64,000 nt of DNA, from NCBI RefSeq assembly GCF_921293095.1, contig NC_060258.1, positions 8,880,607-8,944,606 on the forward strand, given 5' to 3'. Origin of the DNA: Ischnura elegans (taxonomy: Eukaryota; Arthropoda; Insecta; Odonata; Coenagrionidae). Both the position numbers and the translations under genes were made by a program. Positions 21,793-32,672 of this stretch are shown here, piece by piece. The notes beneath the pieces were generated by a model. That model saw only the letters and a program-made list of their open reading frames with translations, searched no databases and was not told the DNA's origin. The first letter of the stretch is position 1. The number at the start of each line of letters is the position of its first letter.

Positions 21793-22645
21793 TAATAATA
21801 ATAATAATTTATTTTGTCTAGAGACCTTACAGCAAAAGATATAAGACACGTCATAAAAGGAAAAAAATGCATATATATATATATATAATAGATTATAAAT
21901 AATTGTATGTTCACAGGATATTAATGCTTAATAGGAGGAATGAAATAGGTATTCGTTAACAGAATAATAATTCTTCTCGTGAAGAAAAGATTTTAACTTC
22001 CTTTTGAATGACTCCATCGACTGAATTGATTTCAAATGCGCAGGAAGTTTATTATAAATTCTGAGGCCCAGCTCGCGTGGGCCCAGCTTTGATCTGTTAG
22101 TCCTAATGGAATGATAATGAAGGTTATTACAATTCCTAGTTTCATATTTGTGAACATCACAATTGAGCATAAAAAAATCAAGATTATAACGTACAAAAAT
22201 TAAAATTGATAATAAATATACACACGGGAGTGGAAGAATGTTAAGTGCTTTAAAAATAGGCTTGGAGGGAGCATCAAAAGGTTTTTTTGCAATGATTCTA
22301 ATTGCACGTTTTTGTAATGTGAACACCTTGGAGGCATGAGGGGATGAGCCCCAAAAAATTATATTGTATGACATTCGAGAATAAAAGATACCGTAATACA
22401 ATGTAAGAAGAATATTTAAATCAACAGAGTTCCTAAGGTGTCTTAATAGATAGCAGATTGAACTTAGTTTGTTGGCTAAGAAGTCAATGTTCATCTCATA
22501 GGACATATTACTACATAAGTATGCACCAAGGAATTTTGTGTGGGACACATTCTCAATAGACTTTTTATCCAATCTAATTAGGATGCTCTCGAGAACATTG
22601 CTATTACCACAAAATTGAACAGTGTGTGTCAATTTGTTCACCTTT
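21793..22645 (-). pseudogene. Jockey/CR1-type non-LTR retrotransposon, 3' fragment
   Basis: A 237-codon minus-strand frame (21928-22641) encodes the end of the reverse transcriptase and the following region. Recognisable pieces are FLGAYLCSNMSYEMNIDFLA, KLSSICYLLRHLR, SRMSYNIIFWGSS, LQKRAIRIIAKK and a C-terminal LGLRIYNKLPAHLK. After the stop the minus strand runs to a short ATT-type tail at about 21795-21808. The frame is uninterrupted, so the insertion is young, but it is 5'-truncated and lacks endonuclease and the YADD catalytic box. It sits exactly between the arms of an inverted repeat. Confidence 0.85.
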
Positions 22646-22836
22646 GCAACAGTTTAGTTTTCGATCGTCTTTTCTCATCTATATGATGGCTCCTGCAACG
22701 TTTAAGTTACCCATCCGACACCAAGATAAGTAATGAATTAGTACATTTTTATTTGTACTCGAAGCACTTTCGCCCACCCCTAGGATTGTTTAGTATGTGA
22801 AACAAGTTATGCATACTAATTTTGGGAACCACTGTG
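22646..22836 (-). repeat. Right arm of an inverted repeat
   Basis: Reverse complement of 21308-21487. Its outer edge reads, on the minus strand, CACAGTGGTTCCCAAA, a terminus typical of hAT-group elements. The pair may therefore be the remains of two oppositely oriented hAT-like copies. Confidence 0.7.
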
Positions 22837-23311
22837 CTAGACACACGCCCGGGGTCGACGGAAAAATGTCTTCCCCGCTCATGTCCCGCAGACAGTGACA
22901 GCAAAATTTTGACGCTCGCGTTATAAAGGCATAATGCACAGAAAATGGGCGTGTCCTGAAACTTTTAGATAAGGATAAGATAACATGCATACGGTTGTGG
23001 GTTTGACCAAACTCTTTTAAGTGTAGTTAAAATTTCTATTCCCTCAGCTTAGAATTCAAACTTTTCCTCAAAATGCGCGTGCATACAGCGGGAATTACGT
23101 GATGGGAATCATCTAAGATGAATATAAATATCCGTGTCATTTAACGTACGAAATACTCTAAAGTATTATAGTATACACTGTGAATCTCTCAAATTAGCAA
23201 GACAACTGGCACTCAAACTGAGTCAGTGCTCACATATTAAATCAGTGTGGCAGTGCAGGTATCACAGCTTGTGAGTTATTTCAACATTAAATGTCACTTT
23301 TTTACCCTTGT
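22837..23311. other. Spacer in armadillo intron, no recognisable feature
   Basis: No repeat or gene recognised. It ends at the TTAA target site of the piggyBac element. Confidence 0.4.
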
Positions 23312-23546
23312 TTAACCCCTTCAGTGGTGTTTAAATTTTCCCCAAGTTGTACCCCCAGGGCGGGTTTTTATAATGTTTAGCTTAAAAATGGATTGAAAAA
23401 GTAAATACGTCTTACAAAAATATATTTAATATAGTATTAAGCACATTACAGGTATTTAAAGTATGATCATACTGTGCCCCATGATGTAAATTAATATAAG
23501 CATACCCAATTTAAACAAATAATGTTATTGCTATTTCAAACAAAAT

Positions 23547-25301
23547 CTAATACTTTCTTTTTGTGTGATACATTTCAAAGCAGTGTTCGGGATGCAATGG
23601 AATATTCCCGCACTGTTTGCATTCCCACCTAGTTTCTTTCCTTCCGGGACAAACTCGGCATACTCTACTGGGAAACTTCTTCTTTTCTGTGGCTGGTATA
23701 TGCGTTGGGAAATGTCTTTCAGTAAGACGAACAGGTGGGTCAGTTTTCGAGGGTCTTCCTCCTTTGGCCACTTTTCTTTCCATGGCATACTTCTCTAGAA
23801 GTCCATGAATAACTTTATGCCTAAACTGTAGGAGAGTGCATTTTTCTCTGCCACTTTTTCCATGCACAATATGAGCATTTACAATGCTAATGTCCATCAA
23901 ATGAAAGAATAGCTTCCTGTACCATCGGAGACTTTTTCTGAGGCACTCGTACGGTTTTATTTTTTGGTCCAATCGATCCACTCCTCCCATATTAGCATTA
24001 TACTCTATCACGGCGTCTGGTTTCTTCACTGCTTCTTTGGTTTTCCTGTCTACTTTTCCTGTCTCACATATTTTTCCCCTGTGATACGTGGATAACATTG
24101 TCACATCTTTTTTGTCACGCCATTTTATTGCAGAATAAACTCCTGATGTGTAACATAGTACGTCACCTTTCTTCAATTTTGCTGTCTGCAGTTCTTTCGG
24201 CATTTCCTTTCTTCGCAAGTCAACTGTTCCACAGGCTCCGAAACCATGAGATTGCAGCTCTTGGAATAGATTTGGACTTGAGAACCACCGGTCCATGAAT
24301 ATAACATATCCTTTCGCAATAAGTTGGGGACACATCACAAGTTTAGTAACAGAAGCATGGCTTATTAGTTTCCGCGAAGCACTTTCATCACCCCGCCTTT
24401 CCTCCCCTTGACCAGTGTAAATGAAAAAGTCCCAGGCATATCCTGATTGAGATTCACAAATGAAAAATATTTTTATACCAAACCTTGATCTCTTTAGAGG
24501 AATATATTGTTTCATCAGTGACCTTCCTTTGAATAGCATAAGGCTTTCATCTACCGAAATATTTTGTTCCGGCAAATAGGTTTTTCTAAAAGATAATCGA
24601 AGCATTTCCAGCAGTGGCCTAATTTTCCTGAGGCGATCAGTGTTGCCCGTATCTTCATCATTGACAAAGTGCAGGTAACGCAGAATCAACTGAAACCTTT
24701 TCAGAGAAAACGTTTCGTAAAAAATTGGAGTCTGAAGTATGTAGTCTCTGGTCCAATATAGCTTCAATTCGGGCTTGCTAATAATACCCATTGCCAAAAT
24801 CAATGCAATAAAAAGTCTAATTTCATTCTCACATGTATCATTCCACAACCTTATCCTCGCATTGGAACCAACGCCTGAATTTAGAGCATCCTCGCGGCAC
24901 TTATTGGCATATCTATTTGTCTCGACGACAACATGGTGCACGAACTCATCAGTGAAGAAAAGTTCGAAGCATTGCAGAGGAGAAACATCTGAACTAAGTG
25001 GAACACACACACCTGCAACACCAGCAAATGTTGGTTTCCCATACCCATCTTCTGCTTGGTCAATGTCATATTGAGTCCACTGGAAATTACGTTCTTGTGT
25101 ACCTGGGGAAACATTTTGCGGCAAAATGTCTGGACTCTCCGCGTCAGATAGTTCCTCATATGACTCGTAATCATCGCTGCTACTACACTCTAGGTCAGAT
25201 TGACTTTCAGATGGGCTATATTCACTTTCTGAGTCATCTTCTCTTTCTAAGAAAGAACAAATTTCATCAAGGCGAAGTTTCTTTTCTTTGCTTTTTGCCA
25301 T
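23547..25301 (-). CDS. piggyBac-family transposase, intact
   Basis: The 584-residue protein is the usual length for cut-and-paste piggyBac transposases, which excise precisely and reinsert at TTAA. Residues 20-60 are an acidic, serine-rich N-terminal stretch, typical of the family. The catalytic domain follows. The three conserved aspartates can be assigned to D251 (in VDESLMLFKGR), D337 (in FMDRWFSSPNL) and D442 (in MGGVDRLDQ, with D445 as the accompanying residue). Residues 548-579 form the C-terminal cysteine-rich zinc-binding domain (C548, C551, C561, C564, H570/H573, C574, H579) that recognises the terminal repeats. The start at 25301 is the first ATG of the open frame. No frameshift or stop is present. 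Nuclear action is expected. Host gene copies (PGBD-like) are unlikely, because terminal repeats and TTAA duplications are intact. Confidence 0.93.
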   Translation of the reverse strand: MAKSKEKKLRLDEICSFLEREDDSESEYSPSESQSDLECSSSDDYESYEELSDAESPDILPQNVSPGTQERNFQWTQYDIDQAEDGYGKPTFAGVAGVCVPLSSDVSPLQCFELFFTDEFVHHVVVETNRYANKCREDALNSGVGSNARIRLWNDTCENEIRLFIALILAMGIISKPELKLYWTRDYILQTPIFYETFSLKRFQLILRYLHFVNDEDTGNTDRLRKIRPLLEMLRLSFRKTYLPEQNISVDESLMLFKGRSLMKQYIPLKRSRFGIKIFFICESQSGYAWDFFIYTGQGEERRGDESASRKLISHASVTKLVMCPQLIAKGYVIFMDRWFSSPNLFQELQSHGFGACGTVDLRRKEMPKELQTAKLKKGDVLCYTSGVYSAIKWRDKKDVTMLSTYHRGKICETGKVDRKTKEAVKKPDAVIEYNANMGGVDRLDQKIKPYECLRKSLRWYRKLFFHLMDISIVNAHIVHGKSGREKCTLLQFRHKVIHGLLEKYAMERKVAKGGRPSKTDPPVRLTERHFPTHIPATEKKKFPSRVCRVCPGRKETRWECKQCGNIPLHPEHCFEMYHTKRKY

Positions 25302-25442
25302 CGTTCAGGGTTACACTGCACAGTGCACACCATACTATACATATCACTAAACAATACCCAAAAACACCGCTAGGTGGTATAAGCTTCCTAATAAGAGTGA
25401 GACATCTAATGGGCAACATATAAACTACTAGCATAATAGTAC

Positions 25443-25560
25443 CATGGCCCCGGAAAGGTTTCGGGAGTGAACGAACTAGATTCTAAGTTTACCACGGAAA
25501 TCTTCCGGGGTAGAACGTTTTGGGCAGTGGGGCAAGGCCCGGAACTTTTCCGGGCGTACC
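25443..25560. promoter_or_regulatory. Three subterminal CCGGAA/TTCCGG palindromes
   Basis: Imperfect palindromes occur at about 25445-25466, 25493-25510 and 25538-25555, each with CCGGAA and TTCCGG-like halves. All lie between the transposase start and the right terminus. They could be transposase-binding or promoter elements, or help hairpin formation. The role is inferred from position only. Confidence 0.45.
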
Positions 25561-25574
25561 ACTGAAGAGGTTAA

Positions 25575-26100
25575 GGCAGTTTTACGCACGGCACGTAATT
25601 GCGCAGGTTAGAGCTCCATTAAATTCTTATTATCAAGAAAGAGGATAGAGGAGGTCGCATATTTCGCAGATGTCCAGTCAGTCCTTCCACCTCCTCTTTG
25701 ACAACGGAGGCTTTGGGTGCACTGGACTGGAATGTTGGTGCAGCTGGCTCATCATGATGAGATCTTCCCCGCTGATTCGCAAAACTAGCTGTGGTTGTTC
25801 AAGTTGTAACTTTTTCGCACAGAAAAGGTTTTTTAGACCAAACTTTTAAGGAAATTATGACTGTGATTTATCAGTTTTTTTAAATTATTTGCCTGAAAAA
25901 ATAATGATTTTTATTTTAGTTCCACGTCTTCTACTAATATCGTTTTTCTTCAAAAGAAGAATAGAATTCAATTCCGTTCCTTCCTTGGAATTCCTTGGAA
26001 CCGTTTGCCGTGACTAGGATTGGAACCTTGATCACCCGAATTCTCACAAGGCGCCCTATTATTTCTCCTATCAAGTCATCTTCTTCTGCAGATTGTTGTT
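25575..26100. other. Spacer in armadillo intron, no recognisable feature
   Basis: Unique-looking sequence up to the start of the tandem duplication. Confidence 0.4.
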
Positions 26101-26558
26101 ACCGGACACAACATGTCATAAGACAGCTTGTTTGTGTACATCCATCCTATATACAAGGGAACTGGCTGTTTTAGGACTGTTTTTATTTTAATTTTTGTAA
26201 TTCTGGGCAGGAGTTATCTCTTCATTTATATTTTTTTAAGTGGTAAACAAACATGGCCCAAATTCATCTGAGATGAATTCATCAGAGATCTGGGTTAGCA
26301 TGAGATGTATTAAATTTCCCCTGTGGGATTTTTTCACCTGACATGCTCTTGTAAGGGATCGGGGTTTTTGTGTGGTGGCTGGAATGTTGGGTAGAAGCCA
26401 CCCTGTTGGGTAGGTTCATGTCCCAGCGGAGGTTAAGATTTGGCAGACTGCCCAATACCTGTGTGGCTGTTTAACCCCTTCCAAATCGATTAATTTTTCC
26501 AAATATCGTGCTCCTATTCTCTGTTTATTTTATTCTGTGGTTTTCTTTTAAATGGTAG

Positions 26559-27850
26559 CAGTGTTCCCACTCAACCGTGAATAAGCCATGAATTCCGTCC
26601 TCCGTGAAAAAAACCTTGAAATAGCCATGAATTTCGTCATTATTATTATTATTATTATTATAATAGTGTTCTACCGATTAAGGTAGGTTTTCATGGAGTA
26701 CTAAAGAGGTGATCTGGGAGCCTCTTTTTCCTTCCAGCACTGCCTTCTTTAATTCACTGTAAGGCCTACTCTCTTTCAATCTATCTGAAAATCCTATTCT
26801 TTTCCTTCCCCTCCCTCGTTTCCCCAACATTCTTCCCTCCAACACCATTTTCAGCATCCCCTCACCGCTAAGCACTAACTCCATCCAAACCTTCTGTCTC
26901 CTGCGTATCTCATCTAAAAGCTGCCTCTCCTCGCCAACCATATCCAGCACTTTGTCGTTCCTTTTCCTCTCCGTCCATTTCACCCTCTCCATTCTTCTCT
27001 ATGCCCACATCTCGAATGCCTCCAATCTTCTCTCGTCTTCTTTCCTCAGTGTCCACGTTTCTGCACCGTAGAGAGCTACACTCCAGATCAAACTCTTCAC
27101 CAACCTTTTCTTCAAACTCTTATACAACGATCCTCTCAGAAGCTCCTTCCTGTTCATGGATGCCTCCATTGCTAATGCAATTCTCTTCCTGATGTCCTTA
27201 CTACTGTATCCGTTTTCCTCTAACGTACTGCCTAAATAGTTGAATTGCTCAACCTGCTCAAGTTTTTCACCACCCTCCTTTATCTTGAGTCTCACATTCC
27301 TCGCTCGTGATGCTTTACAAAAAAACCTTAAAAATTACTCAAACTTCATTGTAGAACTACGACTGACGGATCAAAAGAAATGTCGATATGTAGATCGTGT
27401 TTCAAGGTCATTCACTCGCAGACACTGTCCACGCATTTGTCTACACGCGTGTATTCGAAGCACAAATATTGGTCCGTGTGCCGTGGCGAGAGACAGACCT
27501 TAAGCCTGTGTTTGTAAGACTGGTAACCAAAGTGCTCATTAACCCTGGAAAAAAATCAGACACCTCTTCAATTCCCTGCCACCCTCCATTTTCCCACTCA
27601 CAACATTTAGCCAGCTCTAAATTTTGCTAACGATAGGCGACGTAAGAAGAGCACTTTCATTGCTGCGTTTGCATTGCTGGCGTTTATCGCGTTTGTTAAA
27701 TTTGTAGTAAACGTGCGGCTGGTTATTGTTCCGTGATCAATATTTCTTCCTAAAATGGCTCATCAAAAGGACGTGAATTTGACAAAATATAGACCGTGAA
27801 AACCTGGGAAAAACCGTGAATTTTATGATGTAGTGTGAATGGGTACCCTG
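26559..27850 (+). mobile_element. M2 MITE (5-bp target duplication), carrying a retrotransposon insert
   Basis: Begins CAGTGTTCCCACTCAACC and ends GAATGGGTACCCTG, flanked by GGTAG on both sides (26554-26558 and 27851-27855). Other copies without the insert are about 600-626 bp. The extra ~680 bp here is the non-LTR piece at 26638-27318. M2 is non-coding and rich in repeated CCGTGAATTT and CCGTGAAAACCTGG words near both ends. Confidence 0.85.
26638..27318 (-). pseudogene. Non-LTR retrotransposon 3' piece inside M2
   Basis: Same family as 2621-3232. Minus-strand frames 26999-27295 and 26678-26992 encode the same C-terminal region, including VEQFNYLGSTLEENGYSSKD and LYGAETWTLRKEDERRLEAF. An in-frame TAG after EMWA replaces a codon of the related copy and splits the frame. 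The 3' end is a run of ATT triplets (about 26638-26660). It is a dead, 5'-truncated insertion. Confidence 0.85.
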
Positions 27851-27855
27851 GGTAG

Positions 27856-29415
27856 GTAATGAAATGATATTTTGTTATCAACGTAGAACTGTGAAATGAA
27901 ATTTAATTATTAAACATGGAGAACAAGGCTTTAGCTACTCAAATAAAGTCATTTTAATCCTTCCAATGCATAATGTTTCATGAAATGTGAATTATTTATG
28001 TATAATATGAATTTTTTAACACTTTTAAAGCTTTCAAATTAATTATATCGTTCCTCTGAATAGTGCTTAAATGATGATAATCCGATGACGAGATACACTC
28101 GTCATTGCACTCATAATTCAAAATTATTAAAATTTGCACTATTAATAAAGAAAATATTAAATATTATAAGAAAATTATAATAAATATATTTTATTATAAA
28201 AATAAGGCAAAAAATCTGCTGCAAGCAAACGACTTGTATCCAGTCACAGGAGAAGACACACTGAGACGCTGGGCATTTTACAGGGTCTAGTAGATGGCGG
28301 GCCGAGAAACCTAACAGGACCGATGCCTTGTATTCAAGGCATCCACGTCCTAGGCTAGCGCGGTGAGAGTGTTAAATGGAAACCATTTTGAAAACGCTGA
28401 ACTTGAAATAAATGTGAAGAACATGTAATGCAGTGGATGAGGACTTAATTCTTCTGGTAAATACATGTATTAAAATTCCACCTGGTGGTTGTGTCATATG
28501 ACCTAAATAATCCTCCTTAGGCAGAGGACCTTGGCATTTATGTAGTGCCTTTTAGATCTTGAGCCATGTTAGGAATAGTGAATTTTTATTAAGTTTTCTG
28601 TTAGTTATGCCTGCCTAGGATTGACCTTATTCCTAAGGTTGTGGTAGGTAATTGAGAAATATGCAATTCATGAATGAACATGATTTGGTCCGAGATGTCA
28701 GGAAGGCCGCTCCTACAGTTTGGCCTCCGAGAGTTGTCCGATGACTTTTAGAAGGGTCTAGTTCGGGATAGGGGGCAAGGTTGCAAGGTATGATTGGGAA
28801 ACGCCCACATCAAACGTAAACTAAAGGGTTCTGTGATGAAAGCAGCCAGAAGGGACGATGAGCGTGAAGGTCCCAAACGGAAGAATCCCTTGTTTTGGTG
28901 ATTCAAAGAAAGGGCTTGTTTTGGTGGCTCAGGATTATTTCAGTACTTCATTTGCATGAGATAACGTTGTATGACTAGGCGAGAGTGTGAGGTGCGTTTG
29001 AGGGACAGCGATTGGCTGCAAACCGTGCTGGCTCAGGGTTCTCTGCCCCTCTTTTTGAACTGTCATCGGATCATCATGCCAGCCGGACTGTATGCTAAGC
29101 ATCGAGGAGTGTGTTTATCCTGCAGAATGCAAAAACTACATTACACTTACGCGTTAACTCACGATTGTGATGAACTATTCTACCTGGGCATGCGACGCAG
29201 CCAAATCCGAAAAAAAATCGCTCTCCGCAATAAGGAAGAACGGGTGAAATGCTGAACAGTTACTAACTTCGCACCGGATTCAATGATTCTTTATTCAGTT
29301 TATGCCCAAAGTGTGAGTTCCTCTATGCCACACTGCATCGTATTGGCCTAATCGAAAGGCACCAAATTCAATATTTGAAATTTTTGAATGCTTGTATCTC
29401 TGAAAGTTCATGAAA
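27856..29415. other. Unit 1 spacer, no recognisable gene
   Basis: AT-rich, with no terminal repeats recognised. The frame at 28971-29255 (94 codons) starts at an ATG whose surroundings are not conserved in unit 2. It has no recognisable domain, so I do not call it. Unit 2 counterpart: about 42230-43789. Confidence 0.4.
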
Positions 29416-29565
29416 AGGGTGGTTTCCTATTATTTTTTCATTGCCTAAATCAAAAGATTATTACTCCTGGAGTACGTGTTTCAGGCTTTTAGATTTTTAA
29501 ATAATGATATCTACTTTTCGCGATTAAATGAAAAGGGAAAATTTTCAAGCTCGCGAAAGCATGCT
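29416..29565 (+). mobile_element. M1 fragment, left end
   Basis: Starts AGGGTGGTTTCCTATTATTT and follows M1 to the CAAGCTCGCGAAA block, then leaves the family. The sequence up to 29651 is unassigned. Unit 2 copy: 43790-43939. Confidence 0.7.
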
Positions 29566-29651
29566 GGCGTACAGTTCTCCTCCCCTCCTTTTCATTTTCC
29601 ATGGTATATAGATATGGTATTTGGAGGAGGTGACCGACAGCTGAGGTCATT

Positions 29652-30311
29652 AGGGTAGTTTCCTTCATCAAAGAAAACGAAAGGCATTGATTGCGATTCG
29701 TTACCCACCACTAGTGTATTCATAATATGCAAGTTATTCGGTTTTAGAAATCCCAGTTTAGGTGAATGTTAATAAACAATTTTAACCTCATTTGAAAAAG
29801 GCCAGATTGGCGCCTATGTGATGCCACTCCACGTGACGTCAAAGGGACCTAGTTTCTATACGAGTAGATGGGGGTTTTACATCGTCTGAGGTTACCAATC
29901 CAAGCGTGACGCTCAGAGCTCAGGGAAACATCTCTTAATAGCCACCTATTAAAATTGGCTAAGGTCGGAAAGTTTTCTTCGTTTGATAAGGTATTAATAA
30001 TCCTTATTTAAGCCAAGTGCTACCAGCTAGTAGGATACTCTGCTACCTGCTAGCATCCTGCGTCATATCAGCGCTCAAAGCCTCGCCCCAGGTCACCTAA
30101 CTTGCGGCAGCGGGAACCAGAACGATGTCACATGGAGTATTCCCAGCATTCATACTTAGCCGTCGCATTTTCACGTGCTTGAAAATTTTCACTTTTTATT
30201 TAATCGCAAAAAATAGATATCGTCATTTTAAAATCTAAAAGCGTGAAATACGTACTCCAGGAGTATTAATCATTCGATTTAGGCAATAAAAAGATAATAG
30301 GAAACCACCCT
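29652..30311 (-). mobile_element. M1 MITE, complete copy
   Basis: 660 bp, from AGGGTAGTTTCCTTCATC to GGAAACCACCCT in reverse orientation. Its right end abuts the SINE at 30312 without spacer. Unit 2 copy: 44026-44685. Confidence 0.85.
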
Positions 30312-30567
30312 TTTGCGCCATGAGAGAAGGGTCGGTAAGGAAGGGTGGAGAGAAACCCAGCGTTGGCATTAGGCTGCTCTTAACGAAAGGTGCCAAGGGG
30401 ACCACGGCTTAACATCTCATCCGATGTACGGAGTGTGAAATATCCTCCACACAACACTCAAGCAGGGATCGGGCAGTTTGTGAAAATTCTCTGCCACTGT
30501 CAGGATTTGAACCCGAGCCCGCCGGATGGGAAGCCAACACTCTAGCCACTACACCAACCCGATCCCC
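30312..30567 (-). mobile_element. tRNA-derived SINE
   Basis: On the minus strand the element starts near 30567 with GATCGGGTTGGTGTAGTGG. Its box A-like TGGTGTAGTGGCTAGAGTG and box B-like GGTTCAAATCC occur at tRNA spacing. These RNA polymerase III promoter motifs in a 256-bp unit, with a long non-tRNA body, mark a tRNA-derived SINE rather than a tRNA gene. The acceptor stem is not closed by a 3' partner. The tRNA of origin cannot be settled by eye. Unit 2 copy: 44686-44941. Confidence 0.8.
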
Positions 30568-30812
30568 CATCATTTTCCATCGGACAAGTCTCACCAGCTG
30601 GACTGTAACCTTGATTATGGGGGTGCTTGCCACTCCCCCAGGAATCAGAGGTTGTTGCTCACTTATTTTTATGGACTCAGCCCGATGTGAAAAAATAGTT
30701 GTGGCTACATCTCTAGCAACTATGCTCAAATTTTGATCCATGCAGCGTAAAAGTCATCACTGCGGCTGGTCTCGGTATACTTTAAACTACAAAATATCAT
30801 TTCATTACCTAC

Positions 30813-31062
30813 CAGGGACGCCGACGTACAAAAAATATTGTGGGGGCCCAAACCGGGGATCTTGCCCTGGGATATTTCTAAGTAGTCAGTTTTAAGTTTT
30901 TTAAGCATTTTAGAAGAGTCATATGATCAGGAATAGAACCCTGATAACTCGAATCTCCATATCTGGACGCTCCGGGGAAAATTGACAAGCCTGACACATT
31001 TTTTCCTCACACCCATGACGAATTTTTGAGGGGGCTCGGGCCCCATGGAGTCGGCGCCTATG
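30813..31062. mobile_element. hAT-like MITE, 250 bp
   Basis: The left end CAGGGACGCCGACGTA and the right end, in reverse complement CATAGGCGCCGACTCC, are inverted repeats. They are flanked by an exact 8-bp duplication TTACCTAC (30805-30812 and 31063-31070), diagnostic of hAT-type insertion. Non-coding. Unit 2 copy: 45187-45436. Confidence 0.88.
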
Positions 31063-31070
31063 TTACCTAC

Positions 31071-31365
31071 CATTCCATTAATAAAAAACACAAAAAATAA
31101 ATAGAAGATAGGGGCACAATTAAATTAAAGTGGTAGGGGTGAGTCTGTAAAACCACGATTGGCTAAGGTGTCGTATTTGATGGAGAATTTCGTTTGCAAG
31201 TGATTGTCTTCAGTAGTGTATGATGGGAAACTTTCCTAGATCATGAAGTACTTTCTTTCACTTCAATCGCAAAGTGACCAACCACCGACTTCAGTCCGGA
31301 TGATGACAGCCAACATGTTAGATTCAAAAATAAAGGTTATGTACCACACAATATTTATTTAAAAC
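31071..31365. other. Unit 1 spacer, nothing recognised
   Basis: Short AT-rich stretch without a recognisable feature. Confidence 0.35.
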
Positions 31366-32147
31366 TAGAGATGAGTCGAATAGCAGATTTCTCAAACTCG
31401 AATATCGAGGTCGATAACCGGGTCGAAACCGGGTCGGTAGTTCGTTAATAAAAAAGTGTGTGGAAATTAACCATTTTATTTTATTTTATCATCATGAACA
31501 TTAAACATTTCCACCATATATCGCCGGACACTGTGAATTATGTTTGAATATCGAATTCGAATATTAAATCATTGCTCGAATATTCGAATACCTCCAATTT
31601 CGAATACCTCGAATACTATAAACGATGAATGCGGGAATGTTAGACTTGGTTACCTAAGCAGCAGGAAACACAAGATTTTGGCGAGTAATTGTGATTTCCT
31701 TTAAAGCATTCAAACAGGAATTTAGCTGATCAATGGAATATTTTAGTTTTATGGAAACAATTGGGCATATTGTTGATTTAACTAACATCTCTTTCAAGTA
31801 TTCTAAGGGGACACACCGTTGAGGGCTCTATAATCTCCACATGGCCGCCATTCCACCCCTCTCTTTGGCACCATATGCAAGGGCGAACTCCAGTTGCTTT
31901 GCGATGGGCATACGACTCCCATCTTTATCATTGCTTCGAACTCCTTTTTTGCTGCTTTCAAACGGTCGCACCACCTTGCAAAAAAATTATTGCATGCCGT
32001 CTCGGCATTTACATTGCTACGTGCGATTGTGTATTGCGTGAAATTCAAAGTATTCGAGGTTGTACCTTTAGCATAATTATTCGAGATCTTGAATATTGAA
32101 TACTTTCTAGTATTAGAGTATTCGCGGATACTATTCGCACATCTCTA
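31366..32147. mobile_element. Terminal-inverted-repeat element with TAGAGATG ends
   Basis: Starts TAGAGATGAGTCGAATAGC and ends, in reverse complement, TAGAGATGTGCGAATAGTA. Both subterminal zones are rich in TTCGAATA/GAATATTCG words. AT-rich flanks (TTTAAAAC and TTTTAAAT) may be a degraded 8-bp duplication. A Gypsy polymerase fragment lies inside. Unit 2 copy: 45740-46521. Confidence 0.6.
31803..31985 (-). pseudogene. Ty3/Gypsy polymerase fragment
   Basis: The minus strand encodes AKKEFEAMIKMGVVCPSQSN, then SPLHMVPK and WRPCGDYRALN. This is the N-terminal part of a Ty3/Gypsy reverse transcriptase: the segment linking the protease to the first RT motifs. Sequence further upstream on the same frame is not recognisable. 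No LTR, protease, catalytic YXDD box, RNase H or integrase is present. It is a short dead fragment embedded in another element. Unit 2 copy: 46177-46359. Confidence 0.75.
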
Positions 32148-32668
32148 TTTTAAATTCTACCGGTTTAGAATTTTTCATGTCATTTTAAAGGGGCAAGAGG
32201 TAATTCTGTTCAAAAAGGTTGTAACTGTGAGTTTTCTTTATATTACGTGTGGATTATAATAACCTTTATTTTTGAACCTATCAGGTCACCATTCTACAAA
32301 TTTAAGTTACAAAACATGGATTTGATACGAAACCAACGTACGTTTTGAGTGACCAACCACCAACCTCTATTTATTTTTTTACTGAGATTAATGGGGATAA
32401 ACCCTTCACATAATATTTTCAAATTTCTGTAGGTGCAAATAAAATTTATATGATAAAAAGTATATGTTCACTCAGTTTAAAAGTAAAAAATAGAGACTAT
32501 TACGAATGTAACTATTAATGTACACAGCATTTGACAATCTTATATAATTAATTATATTATTCATAAGAATATGATACTTTACAGAGAGATTTTTGAATCA
32601 GACTTAGATCAATTATTTATGCATCAGTTGGCATAGTAACAAGTTTGAATGTACCTTTATCTTTCTCC
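32148..32668. other. Unit 1 spacer, nothing recognised
   Basis: AT-rich. A short motif around AAATAAAGGTTAT near 31331 recurs inverted near 32258, but I can build no element from it. Confidence 0.35.
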
Positions 32669-32672
32669 TTAA

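Larger units (their letters stand above)
23316..25570 (-). mobile_element. Complete piggyBac-type DNA transposon
   Basis: 2255 bp, bounded by TTAA on both sides (23312-23315 and 25571-25574), the obligatory piggyBac target. The ends are inverted repeats: CCCCTTCAGTGGTGT on the left and, in reverse complement, CCTCTTCAGTGGTAC on the right. It contains one uninterrupted 584-codon transposase on the minus strand, 231 bp from the left end and 269 bp from the right. Termini, target duplication and open frame are all intact, so it inserted recently and may still be mobile. It lies antisense in the armadillo intron. Confidence 0.93.

Noticed and set aside
24998..25423. 141-codon + strand frame across the piggyBac 5' region
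   Set aside because: It is antisense to the intact transposase and shows no recognisable motif.
28971..29255. 94-codon frame in unit 1 with a near-copy in unit 2
   Set aside because: Conservation is explained by the recent duplication. The surrounding sequence is not gene-like and a base change already alters the start region in unit 2.
30312..30567. Possible tRNA gene on the minus strand
   Set aside because: Box A and B motifs are present, but there is no closing acceptor stem and the unit continues as a long non-tRNA body. It is a SINE.
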